Assembly (NCBI RefSeq): GCF_002949735.1
Contig: NZ_CP026681.1
Coordinates: forward strand, 6,510,501 to 6,574,500
Origin: Nostoc sp. 'Peltigera membranacea cyanobiont' N6
GTDB lineage: Bacteria > Cyanobacteriota > Cyanobacteriia > Cyanobacteriales > Nostocaceae
Direction of reading: 5' to 3'
DNA: 64,000 bases
A program made the position numbers and the translations under genes. A model generated the notes under the pieces. It was not told where the DNA came from. It worked only from the letters and a program-made list of their open reading frames with translations, and searched no databases. Shown piece by piece: positions 25,628 through 36,125 of this stretch (the stretch's first letter is position 1; each line of letters starts with the position of its first letter).

Positions 25628-28600
25628 ATGACTCATCCTTTCCTTGAACGCCTGCGTAGTCCAGATAGCCCAGTCCTCGTATTTGACGGGGCGATGGGAA
25701 CCAATTTACAAACCCAAAACCTGACTGCTGAAGACTTCGGCGGCCCACAGTATGAAGGTTGTAACGAATACTTAGTCCACACGAAACCCGAAGCAGTCGC
25801 TAAGGTTCACCGCGACTTTCTCGCCGCTGGTGCTGATGTCATTGAAACCGATACCTTTGGTAGTACGTCCCTGGTGCTGGCAGAATATGACTTGGCAGAC
25901 CAAGCCTACTACCTCAGCAAGACAGCCGCAGAATTGGCCAAGCGTGTAGCTGCGGAATTTTCCACACCAGAAAAACCCCGGTTTGTGGCAGGTTCCATCG
26001 GCCCCACAACGAAACTCCCTACTTTGGGACATATTGACTTTGACACCATGAAAGCGACTTTTGCTGAACAAGCAGAGGCGCTGTGGGATGGTGGTGTCGA
26101 TTTATTTTTGGTGGAAACTTGCCAAGATGTGCTGCAAATTAAGGCGGCGCTGAATGGAATTGAAGAAGTGTTTGCTAAGAAGGGCGATCGCAGACCGTTG
26201 ATGGTTTCTGTGACAATGGAAAGCATGGGCACAATGTTGGTAGGTTCCGAAATCAGCGCTGTGCTGACAATTCTCGCACCTTACCCAATAGATATTCTTG
26301 GTCTAAACTGCGCCACTGGCCCAGACTTGATGAAACCACATATCAAGTATTTGGCAGAACATTCACCTTTCATCGTTTCCTGTATTCCCAACGCGGGTTT
26401 ACCTGAAAACGTTGGCGGTCAAGCACACTACCGACTGACACCGTTAGAATTACGGATGTCATTGATGCATTTTGTTGAAGATTTGGGTGTCCAAGTGATC
26501 GGGGGTTGCTGTGGGACGCGTCCAGAACACATTCAACAATTGGCAGAACTCGCTAAAGACCTGAAGCCAAAAGTTAGACATCCAAGTTTAGAACCAGCAG
26601 CAGCATCAATTTACACCACTCAGCCCTACGATCAAGATAATTCCTTCTTGATAGTTGGCGAACGTCTCAACGCCAGTGGTTCCAAAAAGTGCCGCGATTT
26701 GCTAAATGCCGAAGATTGGGATGGACTCGTTTCAATGGCGAGGGCGCAAGTCAAAGAAGGCGCACACATCCTCGATGTCAACGTCGATTATGTGGGACGT
26801 GACGGCGTGCGGGATATGCACGAACTAGTTTCGCGCATTGTTAATAATGTGACACTGCCTTTAATGCTTGACTCCACCGAATGGGAAAAGATGGAGGCGG
26901 GTTTAAAAGTTGCTGGTGGTAAGTGTTTGCTTAATTCCACCAACTACGAAGATGGGGAACCGCGCTTTTTAAAGGTGCTGGAGTTAGCGAAAAAGTACGG
27001 TGCTGGTGTAATCATTGGTACTATCGATGAAGATGGGATGGCACGGACAGCAGACAAAAAGTTTGCGATCGCCCAACGCGCTTACCGTCAAGCTGTAGAA
27101 TACGGCATACCACCCACCGAAATATTCTTTGATACTCTGGCGTTACCAATTTCCACCGGGATTGAAGAAGACCGAGAAAACGGTAAAGCTACCATTGAAT
27201 CCATCGGGCGGATTCGTGAAGGATTGCCTGGATGTCATGTGATTTTGGGTGTTTCCAATATTTCCTTTGGTTTGAATCCAGCCTCGCGGATGGTGCTGAA
27301 CTCAGTGTTTTTGCACGAAGCGACAACGGCGGGAATGGATGCAGCCATTGTCAGCGCTAACAAGATTTTACCCCTTGCGAAGATTGACGCACGCCATCAA
27401 GAAATTTGTCGCCAGTTGATTTATGACGAGCGCAAATTTGAAGGTAACGTCTGCGTTTACGATCCCTTGGGTGAGCTTACCACAGCGTTTGCTGGGGTAA
27501 CAACTAAGCGCGATCGCTCCTTAGATGAAAGTCTCCCCATTCCCGAACGTCTCACACGCCACATCATCGACGGCGAACGCATTGGCTTAGAAGAACATCT
27601 CAAAAAAGCCTTAGAAGAATATCCCCCCTTGCAAATTATCAACACCTTCCTGCTAGATGGGATGAAAGTTGTCGGGGAATTGTTCGGTTCAGGACAAATG
27701 CAGCTACCTTTCGTCTTGCAATCTGCGGAAACCATGAAAGCGGCGGTGGCGTTTCTAGAACCGTTCATGGAAAAATCAGAATCAGGCAACAATGCCAAGG
27801 GAACCTTTATCATTGCCACAGTGAAAGGCGATGTCCACGACATTGGTAAAAACTTGGTAGATATCATCTTGTCTAACAACGGCTACAAGGTGATTAACCT
27901 GGGAATTAAACAGCCGGTAGAAAACATCATTAACGCTTACGAACAGTACAAACCTGATTGTATTGCCATGAGTGGTTTACTGGTAAAATCCACCGCCTTT
28001 ATGAAAGAGAACTTGGAGGTATTCAACGAAAAGGGAATTAGTGTCCCTGTGATATTAGGTGGTGCGGCCTTGACTCCCAAGTTTGTCTATGAAGATTGTC
28101 AAAAAACCTATAAAGGTAAAGTTGTTTATGGCAAAGATGCCTTTTCTGACTTGCATTTCATGGATAAATTAATGCCAGCAAAAGCTGCTGATAACTGGCA
28201 AGATTTGCAAGGATTTTTGAACGAAGTCGAAACGGCTGAAGTTTCGACAAATGGCAACAAAGAACCAAAAGCGACAACTGCTGAAGAAACATCTGCTGAA
28301 CCAAAAGTATTAGATACAAGACGTTCCGAAGCCGTGGCGATAGATATTGAACGTCCTACACCGCCTTTTTGGGGAACGAAGTTATTGCAGCCTAGTGATA
28401 TTCCCATTGAGGAAATATTCTGGCACTTGGATTTACAAGCTTTAATTGCGGGACAGTGGCAATTCCGCAAGCCAAAGGAACAATCTAAGGAAGAATATCA
28501 AGCTTTCTTAGCTGAGAAAGTTTACCCAGTTTTAGAAACTTGGAAACAGCGAATTATTGAAGAGAATCTGTTACATCCGCAGGTGATTTACGGATATTTC

Positions 28601-29155
28601 CCTTGTCAATCCGAGGGGAATTCTCTACATATATATAACTCAGAGAACCAATCACAACAGGTTGCAACTTTCGATTTTCCTAGACAAAAGTCTTTAAGGC
28701 GGTTGTGTATAGCAGATTTCTTTGCACCCAAAGAATCGGGAATTATTGATGTCTTCCCCATGCAAGCGGTGACTGTAGGGGAAATTGCCACAGAGTTCGC
28801 TCAAAAGCTGTTTGCAGCCAATCAATACACCGATTATCTGTATTTCCACGGCATGGCGGTGCAGGTGGCCGAGGCTGTAGCTGAATGGACACACGCTAGA
28901 ATTCGCCGTGAATTAGGCTTTGTTGCTGAAGAACCCGACAATATTCGGGATATATTAGCACAACGCTATCGTGGCTCGCGGTATAGTTTTGGGTATCCAG
29001 CTTGTCCAAATATTCAGGATCAATACAAGCAACTGGAGTTATTGCAGACTGACAGGATTAACTTGTATATGGATGAAAGCGAACAACTTTATCCAGAACA
29101 ATCTACCACTGCAATTATTACTTACCACCCAGTAGCCAAATACTTTAGCGCTTAG
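25628..29155 (+). CDS. metH: Cobalamin-dependent methionine synthase
   Basis: 1175 residues, in the family's usual range. In order: the homocysteine/zinc domain (1-320, with LNCATGPDLM and GGCCGTRPEHI supplying the Cys ligands), the pterin-binding domain (about 345-600, GERLNASGSKK), the cap and B12-binding Rossmann domain (about 640-890, KGDVHDIGKNLVDII with the cobalt-ligand His), and the reactivation domain (about 930-1175, RGSRYSFGYPACPN). It transfers the methyl group of methyl-tetrahydrofolate to homocysteine. ATG 25628 is the start. I see no cobalamin riboswitch in the 170 bp upstream. Confidence 0.97.
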   Translation: MTHPFLERLRSPDSPVLVFDGAMGTNLQTQNLTAEDFGGPQYEGCNEYLVHTKPEAVAKVHRDFLAAGADVIETDTFGSTSLVLAEYDLADQAYYLSKTAAELAKRVAAEFSTPEKPRFVAGSIGPTTKLPTLGHIDFDTMKATFAEQAEALWDGGVDLFLVETCQDVLQIKAALNGIEEVFAKKGDRRPLMVSVTMESMGTMLVGSEISAVLTILAPYPIDILGLNCATGPDLMKPHIKYLAEHSPFIVSCIPNAGLPENVGGQAHYRLTPLELRMSLMHFVEDLGVQVIGGCCGTRPEHIQQLAELAKDLKPKVRHPSLEPAAASIYTTQPYDQDNSFLIVGERLNASGSKKCRDLLNAEDWDGLVSMARAQVKEGAHILDVNVDYVGRDGVRDMHELVSRIVNNVTLPLMLDSTEWEKMEAGLKVAGGKCLLNSTNYEDGEPRFLKVLELAKKYGAGVIIGTIDEDGMARTADKKFAIAQRAYRQAVEYGIPPTEIFFDTLALPISTGIEEDRENGKATIESIGRIREGLPGCHVILGVSNISFGLNPASRMVLNSVFLHEATTAGMDAAIVSANKILPLAKIDARHQEICRQLIYDERKFEGNVCVYDPLGELTTAFAGVTTKRDRSLDESLPIPERLTRHIIDGERIGLEEHLKKALEEYPPLQIINTFLLDGMKVVGELFGSGQMQLPFVLQSAETMKAAVAFLEPFMEKSESGNNAKGTFIIATVKGDVHDIGKNLVDIILSNNGYKVINLGIKQPVENIINAYEQYKPDCIAMSGLLVKSTAFMKENLEVFNEKGISVPVILGGAALTPKFVYEDCQKTYKGKVVYGKDAFSDLHFMDKLMPAKAADNWQDLQGFLNEVETAEVSTNGNKEPKATTAEETSAEPKVLDTRRSEAVAIDIERPTPPFWGTKLLQPSDIPIEEIFWHLDLQALIAGQWQFRKPKEQSKEEYQAFLAEKVYPVLETWKQRIIEENLLHPQVIYGYFPCQSEGNSLHIYNSENQSQQVATFDFPRQKSLRRLCIADFFAPKESGIIDVFPMQAVTVGEIATEFAQKLFAANQYTDYLYFHGMAVQVAEAVAEWTHARIRRELGFVAEEPDNIRDILAQRYRGSRYSFGYPACPNIQDQYKQLELLQTDRINLYMDESEQLYPEQSTTAIITYHPVAKYFSA

Positions 29156-29179
29156 TTTATATTCTCCTCTCCTTAATCA

Positions 29180-29369
29180 GGCTACGATGTACACACAAGT
29201 TATCCAATTCCCAAAAGTCCTCAAAACCTCACCCTGTCCTATCTTTAATCCCTCTCCTTACTAAGGAGAGGGACAGGTTTTGCATCGCAAAACCAGGGTG
29301 AGGTATCTCAGGGACTATGAGACTTAACCGTAAATGACCTCACAAAAAACTTGTGTGTACACCGTAGCC
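29180..29369 (+). mobile_element. MITE-like element, copy 1 (about 190 bp)
   Basis: The terminal inverted repeats are GGCTACGATGTACACACAAG at the left and the complement of a right end reading CTTGTGTGTACACCGTAGCC; they agree over 20+ bases with one mismatch. TAATCA flanks both sides (29174-29179 and 29371-29376) as a probable target duplication. The interior has CCTCACCCTG/CAGGGTGAGG and TCCCTCTCCTTA/TAAGGAGAGGGA palindromes. No coding. A second copy lies at 29900-30085 in the same orientation. Confidence 0.75.
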
Positions 29370-29494
29370 CTAATCAGGAAACGGGTATCCAAAGGGCGGG
29401 TAAGGTTATTATATTGTGGGTAATTCAAGTTATCGGTTGACCTCACCCTAACCCTCTCCTTATAAAGGAGAGGGGACTGGAATTGGAAATAGAA

Positions 29495-29864
29495 ATGACT
29501 CAACTTTATAACAAAAATAGTGAAATAGAAAAAAGGCGACAATTACGCCAAAATATAATAAAAGCCGAGAAACTTATTTGGGATAAAATAAGAGATAGGC
29601 AGCTTGAAAACTGCAAATTTCGTAGACAATATAGTGTAGATAAGTTTATTATAGATTTTTATAATTCTGAATTGAAGTTAGCTATAGAAATTGATGGCGA
29701 AAGCTATTTACAAAAAGGTACTGCTGAATACGATTAAAGCAAAACAAAAATTTATTGAATCAGCAGGAATTAAGTTTATTAGATTTACGAATAATGATGT
29801 ATACGCTAATTTGTCTGGCGTGCTGGAAAGTATTGCTCAAAATATACGAAATTTAAGAGGATAG
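29495..29864 (+). pseudogene. DUF559 endonuclease-domain gene with a frameshift
   Basis: From ATG 29495 (GGAG-rich leader upstream) the frame reads a DUF559 protein: NIIKAEKLIWDKIRDRQLEN, FRRQYSVDKFIIDFY and LKLAIEIDGESY, a Vsr-like fold with the Asp/Glu of EIDGE. It stops at TAA after AEYD (29735-29737). One base later the +1 frame continues AKQKFIESAGIKFIRFTNND to a TAG at 29862-29864, which is the normal C-terminus. Removing one T (GATTAAAG to GATAAAG) repairs the gene. It sits between two copies of the same MITE-like element. Confidence 0.8.
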
Positions 29865-29899
29865 TCGTTGAACCTGACCCCAGCCTCTCTCCTTATTAA

Positions 29900-30085
29900 G
29901 GCTACCTGTACATAGAAGTCATCAAATTACCAAAAATCTTGATAAACCTCACTCTGCCCTATCTTTAATCCCTCTCCTTAGTAAGGAGAGGGACTGGTTT
30001 TGCTATGCAAAACCAGGGTGAAGTATCTCAGGGGCTACGCAATAAATCTTAAATGGCCTCACCAAAGAATTGCGTGTACACCGTA
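29900..30085 (+). mobile_element. MITE-like element, copy 2
   Basis: It matches copy 1 along its length (for example CCTATCTTTAATCCCTCTCC, GGTTTTGC...GCAAAACCAGGGTGA) with scattered differences. The left end is GGCTACCTGTACA and the right end TGTACACCGTAA, flanked by ATTAA on both sides. It has the same orientation as copy 1 and diverged further at its ends. Confidence 0.7.
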
Positions 30086-30556
30086 AATTAAAGAGAGGCG
30101 AGTATTTGCGTCAGCAAATACGGGGTGAGGTTTCGACAGTATTGCATCGGAGTGAAAACCCCTATATCTGATTATTTTGTACCCAACTGATATCTTTCAT
30201 TTAACAGTTGGGTATTATAAGCTTACTCTGTTAACAACATCTTCATAAATTTGCCTTTATATAAAATACATTTCCGCAAATTCACTGTGAAGTTATGTCT
30301 TGCTGTTTATCAGAATTGAATTAAATAATTTTCCAAAAATCAGTATTTACCGGATAAAATGAACAATTCATAAATGATATAACTTAAAGAAATTGTCTTT
30401 TATTGTAGCTACTTTATTTGAAAGTTAGTCCAACAAAAGCCAGTGGTTAAATCAATATAACCTCAGCTTATGCCTATAAAAATACTTTGTAGGCATAGTT
30501 GAAAATGTCTAAAAAAATAGTAAGTCTGCTATAAATCACTTGACAAGGAAACAGCT
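30086..30556. promoter_or_regulatory. Upstream region of the hps operon
   Basis: A 470-bp AT-rich region without a gene. TACCCAACTG (30180-30189) and CAGTTGGGTA (30205-30214) form a perfect 10-bp stem with a 15-nt loop, about 340 bp ahead of hpsA. ATTTGC/GCAAAT pairs near 30104-30120. The hpsA start is preceded by ACAAGGAAACAG, a good Shine-Dalgarno sequence. Promoter elements are likely here, because hpsA opens a long plus-strand series, but I cannot assign a sigma-factor box by eye. Confidence 0.45.
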
Positions 30557-33500
30557 ATGTCTCGAAAACTTCAGCTAGTCAAGGCAATTCAAAAAAACTT
30601 CAAACAAATTAGTAAGCAGTTTTTATCTACGATTAACAAACAAATTATTTGGCTACTACGAGCTTTATTTGGCAATCGAAGAAGACGAAATTCGGAGAAT
30701 GCTGGGTTTTTGTTGCCGACAGTGGCGATGGTAATTTTAGTAGTTGTATTGTTAACAACTGCAATCTTGTTTCGGTCTTTTGAACGCTCCAAAAATGCTA
30801 GCAATGTCAGGGTTAATGAAGCTGTGCTGAACGCCGCAGCACCAGCCCTGGATAGAGCTAGAGCAAAATTAGACAAGCTATTTGATGACCGTAGATTGCC
30901 ACGAGCCACACCCTCAGATACAGCTTTAGAGACTACTTTAAGAACTTATTTGAATGAATATAGCTTTGGCGACGAAACTCAACTAAATGTAAATTATGGC
31001 AGTGAAACAGCACTCCCAACTGCATGGATGTTCCCCATTGATACAAATAACAATGGGAAATTTGACACCTATACTCTTTATGGAATTTATTTCCGAAATC
31101 CGCCTATAACTAGTGGCTCATATAGTCGTGCTAGAAATCCTCTGGAGGCAAGAACTCCGCCCATGACCTCTGGTAGTATTAGTAACGGTTGTCAAGATAC
31201 TCTAGGAACTAGTGCTACTTTGGTGGGGAGTACGGGCTGGTTTAATATTGCTGGTAAGCTGAAGAAAAGCTTTTTTGTTTACACTGCTAATGTTCCAATC
31301 ACTAGCCAACCTGCTGATACAACTAACTACGAAACTTTCACCGGGAATAAAGGTTTTTCAGGTTTAGAGTATCAACAAGACCGCGTTCAACTACCGCTAG
31401 TTAACAATGCGGTGGTTTATGACGATGATGTAGAACTTACCCCAGGTACTCTATTTAACCTAAATGGACGGATATTAACTAATAGTAACTTCCTAACTGG
31501 TAGTAATGGTAATACAGTTACACTTTATCAGGTCAGTAGTAAGAATTCCTGTTTCTACGATGATGAAAACGCCAAAATTATTGTCGGTGGAAATTTAGGC
31601 GCAGGTCTTTTCACCAGTGACACTGATGATGCAAGCAATACTACTGTGGTGCATTTATTCCGAGGTTTAGGAGCTGATCCTGAGACTTCTTCTGGCGTTA
31701 ATGTTAAAGATAACAAATCAGTCACTGGAACAGCGAATAAGATTGCGTACAATAGTTTAGCTTATGTACAACGCATTAATCTTTTGGTGCAAGCACAGGC
31801 TGCTAACGCTGCATCTACCGATCCACAAGAAGTCAAAGATGGCATTACACAGCAATTAAAAGTATTAAATCTCGATACCTCCACCGCCTCCACAGACCTA
31901 CAAGCTAGTATCCGTAATAATCAGCTAGGACTCTATTTTAAAAAACGTACACGCCGTGTACCTTATGCTGAAATTGCCTTCGCTGGAAATGCACTAGGAA
32001 CTTATACTCTCACTACAGTGTTAGGACTAAGTAGTGGTGATTCGCTGCGTCCACCAGACACTTGGGTTTATCCTTTTGATCCCGCTGATGGTAAAACTAG
32101 AACTAATTATGCCAATTTAACACTCAAAGCTAATACTTCTGATAGTACCAAGCTATTACCCAGTGCTACAGAGCCAACTAGACAGCGACAAGTAGGTAAA
32201 GAACAGTATCTTGGCGATCGCATTTTGCTAGGTAATAACCTACCTGGATTGTGGTGGAATGGGACAACATTTATTGGTTCAGATAGCACAGATACGCAAA
32301 GTATCACAGGTATTAACTGGGACGACCCTTCAACTGCAAATCGTAATCGCCGTAGTCGTGTACAGCAACTAGCTGATTTAGGAACTGTTGACCGAGATGG
32401 AGACTGGGAAGCATCTGCTGCTACCATACCAAGTACTCCCCAAGATTCTGTAGGTGGCTTGCGGGTAGTGACTGGTGCAGGGATTTATTTGCCTAGTAAT
32501 TTGACTGTTAGTAGTTCTCAAGCAAACTTTACCGCAGCTGCAACCCAAATCTGGTCAGATATGATGCCAGTGCCTTCAGAAACAGCTACTGTTGGCACAA
32601 GTGTTGATGCTAGGGATGTAACAGGTGGCTTTGACTATTCAACAATTCAAGTCTCAAGTCAACCATATTTACGGATGCGGGCTACAGCAGTTTATCACTA
32701 CCAAGCTAGTGGCTATAGCCAGACAAGCCCTACACCAATCGCTTGTATAAGTAGTTACTACGACCCAACGAATACTACTACCGCTCATAACCTCAATAGT
32801 CTTCCTTCTGCGACAATACCTCTTCCTGCGACAACAGCTTTTATATATGACCAAGCTGCAAATGGTTTATCTAACAATGGCATCGTTTATCCAGCTCCAA
32901 CAAAGACTGTTTCAGACTATCAGTATTTGCTAAATTACGAGGCTAGTTTAAAGTATCTGAATGGGCGGACGGTGAATGAAGTTCTGAAAAATTCTCTGGC
33001 AAAAGCAGCTTCCTCTCGGACACTTTCAGAGCAGTCTGCAATCGATACTGCCATTTGTGCTATCCAGATATTAGATGGTACTCTCAGTCCTAGTGCGAGT
33101 CCTGTTATCCCTCACGGCGCAATTTACGAAACTGCCTTTTTAGATGCAAGGCAGATTAAAGCAATTCATAAAGATGTATCAGCATCAAATCCTGGTGTAG
33201 AAACATTCACTAACGGCGATGGTGTAAATGGAGATGGCACTGGAATTGTAGCAAGCCCGTCTACAGATTACGAACTGGCCAAAGAAACCCGCCAACCTCT
33301 AGAAATTCGTGCCACTGTATTAGACATTAGTAGATTGCGGACAACTTACGGCACAGCAACACCACAAGAATACTTAATTCCCAATAGCGGTATTATTTAC
33401 GCTACTCGTGATGATGCACTTTTAGATTTGAGTACTGCTTCTGGTATTACAGCAATAGATACAGCTACACAAATACAGAACAAAAAAGATACTCAAAAAT

Positions 33501-35242
33501 CAAGTAGCCCTGTAGACTTAAAACTCGATCCAACTCGCCGCCCTAACGCCATCATGTTAATCAATGGCAACCCAATCTGGCGTACAAGTGATTACAGAGA
33601 TGGAGAAAAAGGTTTGATTCTAGCTTCTAATTTGCCCGTCTATATTAAAGGCGACTTTAATATACATAGCCAAGAAGAGTTTACAACAGCTCTAGCTAGT
33701 GATTGGAGCAATTTTTACTCTCGCACTGCATCAACCCGTAATACCCAATTTGCCTGTCGTAAAAATGACACTCGGCTACCAGGTAAGTGTCTACCAAATG
33801 GGGACGCATGGCGACCTGCCAGCGTGTTGTCAGATGCAATCACACTTCTTTCTAATAACTTCCAGTTTGGCTACCGCAGTGATGGAGACTATGACCTGAA
33901 TAATAATCTGGGGGATAGTACTTCTATTACTGCATTTCGGAAAAATGGGTTTGCTTTGATAAATCGCAGTGGTGTCGTAGTTACTACCAACAACGCCAAT
34001 GTCATCAATGCTGCCTGGTATGACACTAGCACTGCTGCTCCAAGTTCTACTAGTATAAAAAGTTCTTACCTCAATAACTTTGTTACACCCATCCAGCGAG
34101 TCAAAAACACCACTACAAGCAGTGATAATAGTCAACCTCTAATTACTGCTCCTGTTGCTGTTCCAGAGTATTTAATGGAGTACTGTCCAAAACTACCTGT
34201 TTCAGCTTGCACTGATCCAATTAATGATTGGGTTATCGCTCCTGGTATTACTGCCTCATCTGCTATTGGACAATCTTTTTCTCTTACTACATATAAAGCA
34301 GGTACATCAGCGCAATTACCAGTAGATTCCAACAATAAGAGGTATCCTCGTCGTGTTGCTTTCAAGCGTGATGATAGTACGGGCAACGTGTTATTGGATC
34401 ATAGTAAACCCATTATTTTAGGTATAAAGGGTGGACTAATAAAAGATTTTCCAATATATAATTTTGCAAGCGGTGCAGATGCTAGACCAGATCCAAAAAT
34501 TAATGGTCTATGGTTCCGAACAACTACTGCTAATGACGATACTCAACCGCTACAGGTGACTCTAGGAACTGTTTCACCTTCAACCGACCAACCAATATTA
34601 TCCCCAGTTTTACAAATTCAAGCAGCTTTCGACAAAGAAGATGTATCACCAACATCAGATAGGGATCGGAGAATAGGCCCTAATAATAAACAGGGTTCTT
34701 ATTGGTTACAATGGGCAACACCTACTACCTTCAATTTAGCTGCGGCAGGGGGAGATACGCCAGCTCGCACGACAGAAGATAATGGTGGTCTACACAATTT
34801 TGTCCGCTTCTTGGAAAATTGGGACCCACTTTACGACGACTTAACGAAGGCTAACGCAGCTACAATTAGCGGCTCTTTTATCCAAAGAACTCGTAGTGCC
34901 TATGCTACTGCACCATTTACGGCATTCTTAACTAATTCGGCCAGTATTACCAGCGATACTGTATATCCGATCGCTAATAGTAATGGTCAGATACCTTTTT
35001 ATCTAGCTCCTAAACGGCAGTGGGGTTATGATGTCGCCTTGCTATCGCAATCACCAGACGCATTTTCGCAAAAATTAGCGATAACACCAGATGACAAACC
35101 CAATGAGTACTTCCGAGAAGTTGGCCGAGATGACGTATGGGTGAAAGCTTTGCTATGTGCTAAAAAAGCTAATACCAGTGTTCCTCCTGCATTTACTGTT
35201 CCTGCAATCGATTCAGATCAAATTCCTACTAGCTGCCCATAA
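30557..35242 (+). CDS. hpsA: Hormogonium polysaccharide protein HpsA
   Basis: 1561 residues. A basic N-terminus (RRRRNSENAG, residues 41-50) leads into FLLPTVAMVILVVVLLTTAI, a prepilin-like cleavage region and single membrane segment. The remainder is a long Thr/Ser/Asn/Asp-rich exported domain with few Cys and many short repeats of polar residues, as in HpsA proteins. In Nostoc punctiforme, hpsA belongs to the locus needed for the secreted polysaccharide and gliding of hormogonia; its biochemical job is unknown. It is the first gene of the series, and the pilin-like gene follows after 27 bp. Confidence 0.88.
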   Translation: MSRKLQLVKAIQKNFKQISKQFLSTINKQIIWLLRALFGNRRRRNSENAGFLLPTVAMVILVVVLLTTAILFRSFERSKNASNVRVNEAVLNAAAPALDRARAKLDKLFDDRRLPRATPSDTALETTLRTYLNEYSFGDETQLNVNYGSETALPTAWMFPIDTNNNGKFDTYTLYGIYFRNPPITSGSYSRARNPLEARTPPMTSGSISNGCQDTLGTSATLVGSTGWFNIAGKLKKSFFVYTANVPITSQPADTTNYETFTGNKGFSGLEYQQDRVQLPLVNNAVVYDDDVELTPGTLFNLNGRILTNSNFLTGSNGNTVTLYQVSSKNSCFYDDENAKIIVGGNLGAGLFTSDTDDASNTTVVHLFRGLGADPETSSGVNVKDNKSVTGTANKIAYNSLAYVQRINLLVQAQAANAASTDPQEVKDGITQQLKVLNLDTSTASTDLQASIRNNQLGLYFKKRTRRVPYAEIAFAGNALGTYTLTTVLGLSSGDSLRPPDTWVYPFDPADGKTRTNYANLTLKANTSDSTKLLPSATEPTRQRQVGKEQYLGDRILLGNNLPGLWWNGTTFIGSDSTDTQSITGINWDDPSTANRNRRSRVQQLADLGTVDRDGDWEASAATIPSTPQDSVGGLRVVTGAGIYLPSNLTVSSSQANFTAAATQIWSDMMPVPSETATVGTSVDARDVTGGFDYSTIQVSSQPYLRMRATAVYHYQASGYSQTSPTPIACISSYYDPTNTTTAHNLNSLPSATIPLPATTAFIYDQAANGLSNNGIVYPAPTKTVSDYQYLLNYEASLKYLNGRTVNEVLKNSLAKAASSRTLSEQSAIDTAICAIQILDGTLSPSASPVIPHGAIYETAFLDARQIKAIHKDVSASNPGVETFTNGDGVNGDGTGIVASPSTDYELAKETRQPLEIRATVLDISRLRTTYGTATPQEYLIPNSGIIYATRDDALLDLSTASGITAIDTATQIQNKKDTQKSSSPVDLKLDPTRRPNAIMLINGNPIWRTSDYRDGEKGLILASNLPVYIKGDFNIHSQEEFTTALASDWSNFYSRTASTRNTQFACRKNDTRLPGKCLPNGDAWRPASVLSDAITLLSNNFQFGYRSDGDYDLNNNLGDSTSITAFRKNGFALINRSGVVVTTNNANVINAAWYDTSTAAPSSTSIKSSYLNNFVTPIQRVKNTTTSSDNSQPLITAPVAVPEYLMEYCPKLPVSACTDPINDWVIAPGITASSAIGQSFSLTTYKAGTSAQLPVDSNNKRYPRRVAFKRDDSTGNVLLDHSKPIILGIKGGLIKDFPIYNFASGADARPDPKINGLWFRTTTANDDTQPLQVTLGTVSPSTDQPILSPVLQIQAAFDKEDVSPTSDRDRRIGPNNKQGSYWLQWATPTTFNLAAAGGDTPARTTEDNGGLHNFVRFLENWDPLYDDLTKANAATISGSFIQRTRSAYATAPFTAFLTNSASITSDTVYPIANSNGQIPFYLAPKRQWGYDVALLSQSPDAFSQKLAITPDDKPNEYFREVGRDDVWVKALLCAKKANTSVPPAFTVPAIDSDQIPTSCP

Positions 35243-35269
35243 TAAAATGTCAGAAACTCGTTAATAACT

Positions 35270-36004
35270 ATGATTAAGCGCAAACAACAGCAAGTGAGTT
35301 ACCTATCTGGTGAGGCTGGTTTCACGATTATTGAGTCGCTTGTAGCAATACTCATAGTTGCTATTTTACTGGCAGCGATCGCACCTACCATCGTCATTGC
35401 AACAGCAACCCGCGTCCAATCAAAACGTGTAGAACAAGCCACCCAAGCTGCCAGAAGTTTCATTGACGGTGTTAAATCTGGAGCAGTGACAACCCCTGCT
35501 ACCAATATTCCACTGACTCAATCAGCCGCTGCAACACCCAGGTATTTAAGTGACAACTTACTCAACACAGACTCCACAAGTATGCCACCTCCTACATCAT
35601 CAACATCTTTATATTGTGTGAGAAAAGATGGAAATAACAACCTAGCTATTGCTAACCCAGACTGTACTACTCCCCCAACAGGTATGACCAACTTATTTTA
35701 CATTCAAGCTGTAAAAATCGTAGTAGCAGGAAGCACCCCAACAGATACAACAACCGGTTTACCAAAAGATGGCTACCGTTTGGGAATTCGAGTTTATCGG
35801 TCGGATATTGACTTTACTAATGCTAAAGCTAGCAACGGTAGTGACAAAAAAACACAAAGAACTTTCACGGGTACTTTAGGCGATCGTCAATCCCCATTAG
35901 TGGAGATGACAACTGAGATCGGCTCTAGAAACACTTCCTTCAATGCTCTATGTCAACGTCTTGTTATTACTGGCAGTACTACTAGTAACACCACTTGCAA
36001 TTAA
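35270..36004 (+). CDS. hpsB: Type IV pilin-like protein (pseudopilin HpsB)
   Basis: 244 residues. The class-III signal is GEAGFTIIESLVAILIVAIL, with cleavage expected after Gly17 and the conserved Glu at mature position 5 (Glu22). A membrane-spanning N-terminal helix follows, and then a polar C-terminal domain with two late Cys (residues near 230 and 243) that could form a disulfide. It should be cleaved by prepilin peptidase and built into a pilus-like fibre. It lies 27 bp after hpsA. Confidence 0.82.
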   Translation: MIKRKQQQVSYLSGEAGFTIIESLVAILIVAILLAAIAPTIVIATATRVQSKRVEQATQAARSFIDGVKSGAVTTPATNIPLTQSAAATPRYLSDNLLNTDSTSMPPPTSSTSLYCVRKDGNNNLAIANPDCTTPPTGMTNLFYIQAVKIVVAGSTPTDTTTGLPKDGYRLGIRVYRSDIDFTNAKASNGSDKKTQRTFTGTLGDRQSPLVEMTTEIGSRNTSFNALCQRLVITGSTTSNTTCN

Positions 36005-36125
36005 GTCATACACAATAAGATTGAAAGATATAACTTTTTAAAAAGATGGTAATTCAACAGCCGCAATGGTTAATACTACCCCATCAATGCATAACTTTAC
36101 ACGATAATTTGCTAGATGTATTTCT

